A program made the position numbers and the translations under genes. The notes beneath the pieces are model-generated. The model did not search any database and had not been told where the DNA came from. It saw nothing but the letters and a program-made list of their open reading frames with translations. A stretch of 10,714 nt of DNA from the NCBI GenBank assembly GCA_035642125.1, contig DASQSZ010000452.1, forward strand, positions 1 through 10,714, read 5' to 3'. Origin of the DNA: CALAED01 sp937891035. GTDB lineage: Bacteria; Actinomycetota; Actinomycetes; Streptosporangiales; Streptosporangiaceae. This document shows, piece by piece, positions 6,383-10,714 of the stretch. Within the stretch, counting starts at the first letter, position 1, and every line of letters starts with the position of its first letter.

Positions 6383-7462
6383 ATGGGTTCGGTGCGCGTA
6401 GCCATCGTCGGTGTGGGCAACTGTGCCGCGTCGCTCGTCCAAGGCGTGGAGTATTACAAGGACGCGGATCCGGCCACTCGGGTTCCGGGGCTGATGCATG
6501 TCCAGTTCGGCGACTATCACGTCGGCGACATCGAGTTCGTCGCCGCGTTCGACGTGGACGCCAAGAAGGTCGGCATGGACCTGTCCGAGGCGATCGTCGC
6601 GAGCGAGAACAATACGATCAAGATCTGTGACGTACCGCCGACCGGCGTCACCGTCCAGCGCGGCCACACCTACGACGGGCTCGGCGAGTACTACCGGGCG
6701 ATCATCAAGGAGGCCGACAACGACCCGGTCGACGTCGTCCAGGCGTTGAAGGAGGCCCGGGCGGACGTCCTGGTCTCCTATCTTCCCGTCGGGTCAGAAG
6801 AGGCCGACCGCTTCTACGCGCAGTGCGCGATCGACGCCGGCGTCGCCTTCGTCAACGCGCTGCCCGTGTTCATCGCCAGCGACCCGGTGTGGGCGAAGAA
6901 GTTCGAGGATGCCGGCCTGCCGATCGTGGGCGACGACATCAAGTCCCAGGTCGGCGCCACCATCACCCACCGGGTCATGGCCAGGCTCTTCGAAGACCGC
7001 GGTGTCGAGCTGCTGCGCACCTACCAGCTCAACTTCGGCGGGAACATGGACTTCATGAACATGCTGGAGCGCCAGCGGCTCATGTCCAAGAAGGTCTCCA
7101 AGACCCAGTCGGTCACGTCGCAGATCCCGCACGAGATGGCGAAGGCCGACGTGCACATCGGCCCGTCCGACCACGTGCCGTGGCTGGACGACCGCAAGTG
7201 GGCCTACGTCCGGCTGGAGGGCAAGTCGTTCGGCGACACCCCGCTGAACATGGAGTACAAGCTCGAGGTGTGGGACTCGCCCAACTCCGCCGGCGTCATC
7301 ATCGACGCGATCCGCGCCGCGAAGATCGCCAAGGACCGTGGCATCGGCGGCCCCGTCCTGTCCGCATCCTCATATTTCATGAAGTCGCCGCCTGAGCAGT
7401 ACAGCGACGACGAGGCGCGTGCGGCCGTGGAGAAGTTCATTCGCGGCGAACTGCCGCGCTGA
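6383..7462 (+). CDS. ino1: Inositol-3-phosphate synthase (myo-inositol-1-phosphate synthase)
   Basis: Converts D-glucose 6-phosphate to 1D-myo-inositol 3-phosphate (EC 5.5.1.4) using bound NAD. This is the committed step toward phosphatidylinositol and, in actinobacteria, mycothiol. The 359-residue length fits the short actinobacterial family. The N-terminal NAD-binding fold opens with VRVAIVGVGNCAASLVQG (G10, G12 loop). NFGGNMDFMNM at 217-227 and the lysine-rich KSFGDTPLNMEYKLEVWDSP at 281-300 mark the catalytic and oligomerisation region (K281 and K293 are candidate catalytic lysines). It ends with the family's PPEQYSDDEA helix. It is cytoplasmic, with no signal peptide. It lies 40 bp after padR and is followed by a strong hairpin, so padR-ino1 is probably a two-gene operon controlled from the 13-bp array. 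Confidence 0.97.
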   Translation: MGSVRVAIVGVGNCAASLVQGVEYYKDADPATRVPGLMHVQFGDYHVGDIEFVAAFDVDAKKVGMDLSEAIVASENNTIKICDVPPTGVTVQRGHTYDGLGEYYRAIIKEADNDPVDVVQALKEARADVLVSYLPVGSEEADRFYAQCAIDAGVAFVNALPVFIASDPVWAKKFEDAGLPIVGDDIKSQVGATITHRVMARLFEDRGVELLRTYQLNFGGNMDFMNMLERQRLMSKKVSKTQSVTSQIPHEMAKADVHIGPSDHVPWLDDRKWAYVRLEGKSFGDTPLNMEYKLEVWDSPNSAGVIIDAIRAAKIAKDRGIGGPVLSASSYFMKSPPEQYSDDEARAAVEKFIRGELPR

Positions 7463-7490
7463 GCGGGCGCGGCGCCGACGCATCTTCGAT

Positions 7491-7522
7491 CACGCCCCGG
7501 CGGGCCGGCCCGCCGGGGCGTG
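7491..7522 (+). terminator. Perfect 32-bp palindromic hairpin after ino1
   Basis: The arms CACGCCCCGGCGGG and its complement enclose CCGG. Because the loop is itself palindromic, the whole 32 bp is a perfect dyad. It begins 28 bp after the ino1 stop. There is no T-tract, as is usual for actinobacterial terminators, and the symmetry means it could stop transcription from either side. Confidence 0.8.
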
Positions 7523-7860
7523 TCCGTGCCCGGCTCCCTGCCGGCCTCCGTGCCCGGTCCCTCCGGCCCCGAGCCGGGGACCCGCCTGTCCGCGCGCGGG
7601 TCCGCGCTCGCCGTCCGCCCATCGACCTGCCCGAACCGGACAGAGCCCAGATGCGACGCTCTGGGAGTGGCGCCACGACATCGCCGCCGCCGGGGGCAAA
7701 AGTAGGAGGGTGACGATCAGGGCGACACAGCCGCGGCGGCGATCTCAGGGGACGGGCCTGCCGGCGTTAAGTCCGTAACAAGGGGAGACACGCCATTTAC
7801 CCCAAGTTATGCCATCGTCACAGCGTTGTATCGCGATGCGAACAGTTGGGTAACCCATCC

Positions 7861-7866
7861 TAGTGT
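7861..7866 (+). promoter_or_regulatory. Possible -10 box of the ABC transporter gene
   Basis: TAGTGT fits TANNNT and lies in the locally AT-richer upstream region, just after the TGGGTAACCCA dyad (7847-7857), which could be an operator. No good -35 hexamer is found at 16-18 bp. If used, the mRNA leader would be roughly 120 bases. Confidence 0.3.
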
Positions 7867-7995
7867 TTATCGTTCTGAGCTGGACAAAGGCGGTCAGCGG
7901 CGGGTGTTCTCACAACGATTGACTGGAATGGGTGCGTCACGCCACGACTCGCCCATAGTTTCACGCGCATCGGCCCAGGGCCGAATGGAGGGCGC

Positions 7996-9813
7996 ATGAC
8001 ACGGAACAAGAAGGGGCTGACGCTGGCCGCCAGCATCGGCGTACTAGCCCTTGGCCTCGCCGCCTGTGGCGGCGGTGGAGGCGACGGCGGAAACGCGGGC
8101 GGCGACAGCGGTCAGCCGCAGACCGGCGGCATACTCAAGATCGTTGGCGCCGGCGACGTCGACCACCTCGACACCGCCGCCGCCTACACGACCGTCGCGG
8201 ACTCCCTGGAGCGCGCCTACGCCCGCAGGCTCTTCAGCTACAAGGCGTCCAACAACCACGACGAGGGCAGCAAGGTCGTCCCGGACATCGCCAGCGAGAT
8301 GCCGACGACCGCCAACGGCGGTATCAGCGCCGACGGCAAGACGTACACGATCAAGCTGCGGCGCGGCGTTCAGTGGAACACCCAGCCGGTGCGCGAGGTC
8401 GTTGCCGAGGACTTCGTCCGCGGCATCAAGCGTCTGTGCAACCCGAACCCCGACGCGGCGTCCGGTGGTATCGGCTACTACAAGCAGACCATCCAGGGCA
8501 TGACCGAGTTCTGCGACGGCTACGCCAAGGTGGACGGCGACGACGCCAAGGCGATGGCCGACTACCAGAACAGCAACAACATCGAGGGCCTCAAGGCCGT
8601 CGATGACCAGACGGTCCAGGTCACGCTGACTCAACCGGCGACGGACTTCGTCAACATCCTGGCGCACAGCTTCTCCTCCCCCGCGCCCAAGGAGTACGAC
8701 CAGTACGTGCCGGACAGCGACGAGCTGCGCCAGAACACGATCTCCAACGGCCCGTACCAGATCACGAAGTACGTGGCCACCAAGGAGATCACGCTGGGCC
8801 GCAACCCGGCGTGGAAGGCCGAGACCGACCCGCTGCGCAAGGCGTACGTCGACGGCATCCAGGTCATCCAGGGCCAGGCCTCGCCGGACGCCGCGCAGCA
8901 GCAGGTCGAGGCCGGTACGGCCGACCTGCTCTGGGACCACGCCGTGCCCACCACCACCATCGCGCAGATGAGGGCGTCGAAGGACCCGCGGTTCGGCGTC
9001 TACCCGGGTTCGAACTCCAACCCCATGCTTCGGTTCAACTTCCAGAGCCCGAACAACAACAAGGCGATGGCGAACCTGAAGATCCGGCAGGCGATCAACT
9101 TCGCCATCAACAAGGACGCGCTGGCGAAGATCTACGGCGGCCGGTCGCTCAACAGGCCGCTGACCACGGTGCTGCCGCCGGGCAGCTTGGGTTTCCAGCA
9201 GTCGAATCTGTACCCGACCCCGAACTTCCAGGGTGACGCCAACAGGTGCAAGACCCTGCTGGCCGAGGGACTGAAGGAGATCGGGCAGTCCAGCCTGTCG
9301 CCGCTGACCTACGTCTTCCGCAACTCCAGCAACCACCCGAAGGTGACGCAGTCGGTCGCGGACAACCTGAAGGCCTGCGGCATCGCGACGAAGCTGCAGT
9401 CGACCACGCCGGACGACTTCTATGGGAAGTTCCTGTCCGCGGTGGCTCCGTCCAAGGAAGGCAAGTGGGACATCGCCGGCCCCGGCTGGGTGGCCGACTG
9501 GCCCGGCAACAACCCGCGGTCCTTCCTGGTGCCGCTGTTCGACGGCCGGACCTGCGGTGAGGGTTCGACCAACTACGGCTGCTACAACAGCGACGTCACC
9601 AACAAGCTGATCGACCAGGCGCTCGCCGCCAAGTCCGAGCAAGAGGCGACGACGTTCTGGGCGCAGGCCGACCAGCAGATCATGAAGGACGCGGCGTTCG
9701 TGCCGTTCATGGTGCAGGACACGCCGCTGACCCGCTCGAACCGGGTGAACAACGCCCAGTTCCTGGCGACGTCACACCTGTACGACTACACCAACATATG
9801 GCTGAGTAAGTAA
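7996..9813 (+). CDS. Oligopeptide/dipeptide-type ABC transporter substrate-binding lipoprotein (SBP family 5)
   Basis: The 605-residue protein is the extracellular solute receptor of a peptide-type ABC importer. A lipoprotein signal peptide is clear: basic MTRNKKG, a hydrophobic stretch and a lipobox LAAC with lipidated C24. A flexible Gly-rich linker follows at about 25-45. Family-5 landmarks are the N-terminal DHLDTAAAYTTVADSLERAY region at about 56-75, SNGPYQITKY at 250-259, IRQAINFAINKDAL at 363-376 and GWVADWPGNNP at 497-507. Six further cysteines, C148/C173, C418/C461 and C520/C529, look like plausible disulfide pairs outside the cell. ATG 7996 has GGAGGG just upstream. The substrate cannot be fixed from sequence; short peptides are likely. 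A hairpin and then an ATPase gene follow; the permeases are not seen and must lie to the right or elsewhere. Confidence 0.94.
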   Translation: MTRNKKGLTLAASIGVLALGLAACGGGGGDGGNAGGDSGQPQTGGILKIVGAGDVDHLDTAAAYTTVADSLERAYARRLFSYKASNNHDEGSKVVPDIASEMPTTANGGISADGKTYTIKLRRGVQWNTQPVREVVAEDFVRGIKRLCNPNPDAASGGIGYYKQTIQGMTEFCDGYAKVDGDDAKAMADYQNSNNIEGLKAVDDQTVQVTLTQPATDFVNILAHSFSSPAPKEYDQYVPDSDELRQNTISNGPYQITKYVATKEITLGRNPAWKAETDPLRKAYVDGIQVIQGQASPDAAQQQVEAGTADLLWDHAVPTTTIAQMRASKDPRFGVYPGSNSNPMLRFNFQSPNNNKAMANLKIRQAINFAINKDALAKIYGGRSLNRPLTTVLPPGSLGFQQSNLYPTPNFQGDANRCKTLLAEGLKEIGQSSLSPLTYVFRNSSNHPKVTQSVADNLKACGIATKLQSTTPDDFYGKFLSAVAPSKEGKWDIAGPGWVADWPGNNPRSFLVPLFDGRTCGEGSTNYGCYNSDVTNKLIDQALAAKSEQEATTFWAQADQQIMKDAAFVPFMVQDTPLTRSNRVNNAQFLATSHLYDYTNIWLSK

Positions 9814-9836
9814 TCCGTCACAGGTTGGTAAGCCAC

Positions 9837-9872
9837 GTGGGCGGGCAGACCGAAACTGGTGTGCCCGCCCAC
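9837..9872 (+). terminator. Hairpin between the lipoprotein and ATPase genes (partial terminator or mRNA stabiliser)
   Basis: An 11-bp perfect stem, GTGGGCGGGCA with TGCCCGCCCAC, extends past one G-G mismatch with three more pairs (ACC/GGT) to a six-base loop. It starts 24 bp after the stop of the binding-protein gene. Such structures between a binding protein and the rest of a transporter operon often let the binding protein be made in excess. No T-tract follows. Confidence 0.75.
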
Positions 9873-9977
9873 TCTGGTGTATGAAAAGGGCCAAAGAGCC
9901 AGGTCACGAGCCGTCGTCGCGGCCTCGTACACCATCAACTGTGAGAAGACATTCTTACGTTCCCGAAGGGGAAAGGC

Positions 9978-10714
9978 ATGAGCCTTCTCGAGGTCATCGA
10001 CCTAAAGGTCTCGTTCAATACCTCGGACGGCGTGGTACAGGCGGTACGCGGAATCACCTTCAACGTCGATTCCGGCCGCACACTGGGCATCGTCGGTGAG
10101 TCCGGTTCGGGAAAGAGCGTCGCCACGCAGACGCTGCTCGGCCTCACCCCGGGTGCGCGCGTCAGTGGCACCGCGCTGTTCGAGGGGCAGGACCTGCTCA
10201 AGATGGATGGCGATCAGCTGCGCCGCGTCCGCGGCAAGCAGATCGGCATGATCTTCCAGGATCCGCTCTCCAGCCTGCATCCGCTCTACCGAGTCGGTTG
10301 GCAGATCATGGAAATGATCCGGACGCACGAGCCCGAGGTGACCAAGGCGGAGGCGCGCAAACGCACGATCGAGTTGCTTGGCATCGTCGGCATTCCGCAG
10401 GCGAACCAGCGCGTAGATGACTTCCCCCACCAATTCTCCGGCGGGATGCGACAGCGCGCGATGATCGCCATGGCGCTTGCGCTCAATCCAAAGCTGATCG
10501 TCGCCGACGAGCCGACGACCGCGCTCGACGCCACGGTCCAGGCCCAGATCCTCGACCTGATGTCGCGGCTGCAGCGCGAGTTCGACACCGCGCTGATCAT
10601 GATCACGCACGACCTCGGAGTCATCGCGGACATCGCCGACGACGTGCTGGTCATGTACGCCGGCAAGCCCGTCGAGCAGACCGACCGGCGCTCGCTGTAC
10701 TATCGCCCGCACCA
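9978..10714 (+). CDS. Oligopeptide ABC transporter ATP-binding protein (DppD/OppD type), C-terminus outside window
   Basis: Cytoplasmic ATPase that would power the peptide importer. The 245 codons visible begin at ATG 9978, preceded by an AAGGGGAAAGG ribosome-binding region. All nucleotide-binding motifs are present in order: Walker A GESGSGKS at 40-47, Q-loop Q94 in FQDPLSSLHP, signature FSGGMRQR at 153-160, Walker B LIVADEPT at 173-180 with catalytic E178, D-loop ALD at 182-184 and switch H211 in ITHDLG. The sequence ends at YYRPH, so the C-terminal oligopeptide-transporter extension typical of this roughly 330-residue family should follow beyond the edge. It comes directly after the binding protein rather than after two permeases, so the permeases must lie further right or the operon is rearranged. 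Confidence 0.95.
   Translation, partial: MSLLEVIDLKVSFNTSDGVVQAVRGITFNVDSGRTLGIVGESGSGKSVATQTLLGLTPGARVSGTALFEGQDLLKMDGDQLRRVRGKQIGMIFQDPLSSLHPLYRVGWQIMEMIRTHEPEVTKAEARKRTIELLGIVGIPQANQRVDDFPHQFSGGMRQRAMIAMALALNPKLIVADEPTTALDATVQAQILDLMSRLQREFDTALIMITHDLGVIADIADDVLVMYAGKPVEQTDRRSLYYRPH

Larger units (their letters stand above)
7463..7995. other. Gene-free 533-bp region between ino1 and the ABC transporter
   Basis: After the ino1 hairpin (7491-7522) the sequence to about 7680 is very GC-rich with no credible gene. Open frames here lack family features or run through the hairpin. From about 7760 the base composition becomes more AT-rich and promoter-like. It holds the small dyads ATCGCGAT (7830-7837) and TGGGTAACCCA (7847-7857) and a TAGTGT -10-like box at 7861. 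No tRNA or recognisable riboswitch is seen. Confidence 0.7.

Noticed and set aside
7419..7778. Plus-strand frame overlapping the ino1 end
   Set aside because: Overlaps ino1, runs through the terminator hairpin, and its Pro/Arg-rich product has no family features.
7919..7924. TTGACT as a -35 box for the ABC transporter gene
   Set aside because: No -10 hexamer occurs at 16-18 bp; the nearest TAGTTT is about 31 bp away.
8044..9642. Long minus-strand frame opposite the substrate-binding lipoprotein
   Set aside because: Shadow of a convincing lipoprotein gene; the translation is low-complexity Val/Leu/Arg/Asp with no recognisable domain.

Overview
The window is GC-rich, with codons ending mostly in G or C, and it encodes an actinobacterial gene set. 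The markers are bifunctional penicillin-binding proteins with long Gly/Arg-rich cytoplasmic tails, a DUF5318-type protein, an actinobacterial myo-inositol-1-phosphate synthase and a Gly-rich lipoprotein transporter component. A filamentous actinomycete, perhaps of the Streptosporangiales, is plausible, but the sequence does not fix the genus.

Layout. Positions 1-5396 are read leftwards: a DUF5318-type zinc-ribbon protein (5007-5396), then two tandem, related class A penicillin-binding proteins (2313-4901, and 1-2212, the latter cut by the window edge). Positions 5644-7462 are read rightwards: a PadR-family regulator and ino1, probably one operon ended by a perfect 32-bp palindromic hairpin. 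The divergent order PBP / DUF5318 // padR / ino1 matches, as I recall it, the ponA1-Rv0049 // Rv0047c-ino1 neighbourhood of Mycobacterium tuberculosis. The second PBP copy is the visible local difference. After a 533-bp gene-free stretch come an oligopeptide-type ABC transporter lipoprotein (7996-9813) and, past a hairpin, its ATP-binding subunit (9978 to the right edge, incomplete).

The most striking non-coding structure lies between the divergent DUF5318 and padR genes. GATAC(A/G)T cores are spaced exactly 13 bp apart over about 130 bp: two point left, seven point right, and there is one degenerate copy. They are organised around a perfect 19-bp palindrome. The last, degenerate copy overlaps possible upstream ATG codons of padR. 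It looks like a large multi-site operator, most simply for PadR itself, that could tie inositol synthesis to cell-wall genes; that role is inference.

How the genes may work together: the PBPs polymerise and cross-link peptidoglycan outside the membrane. Ino1 makes the inositol phosphate needed for phosphatidylinositol and mycothiol. PadR probably controls its own operon and perhaps the divergent one. The ABC transporter appears to be an independent peptide-uptake locus.
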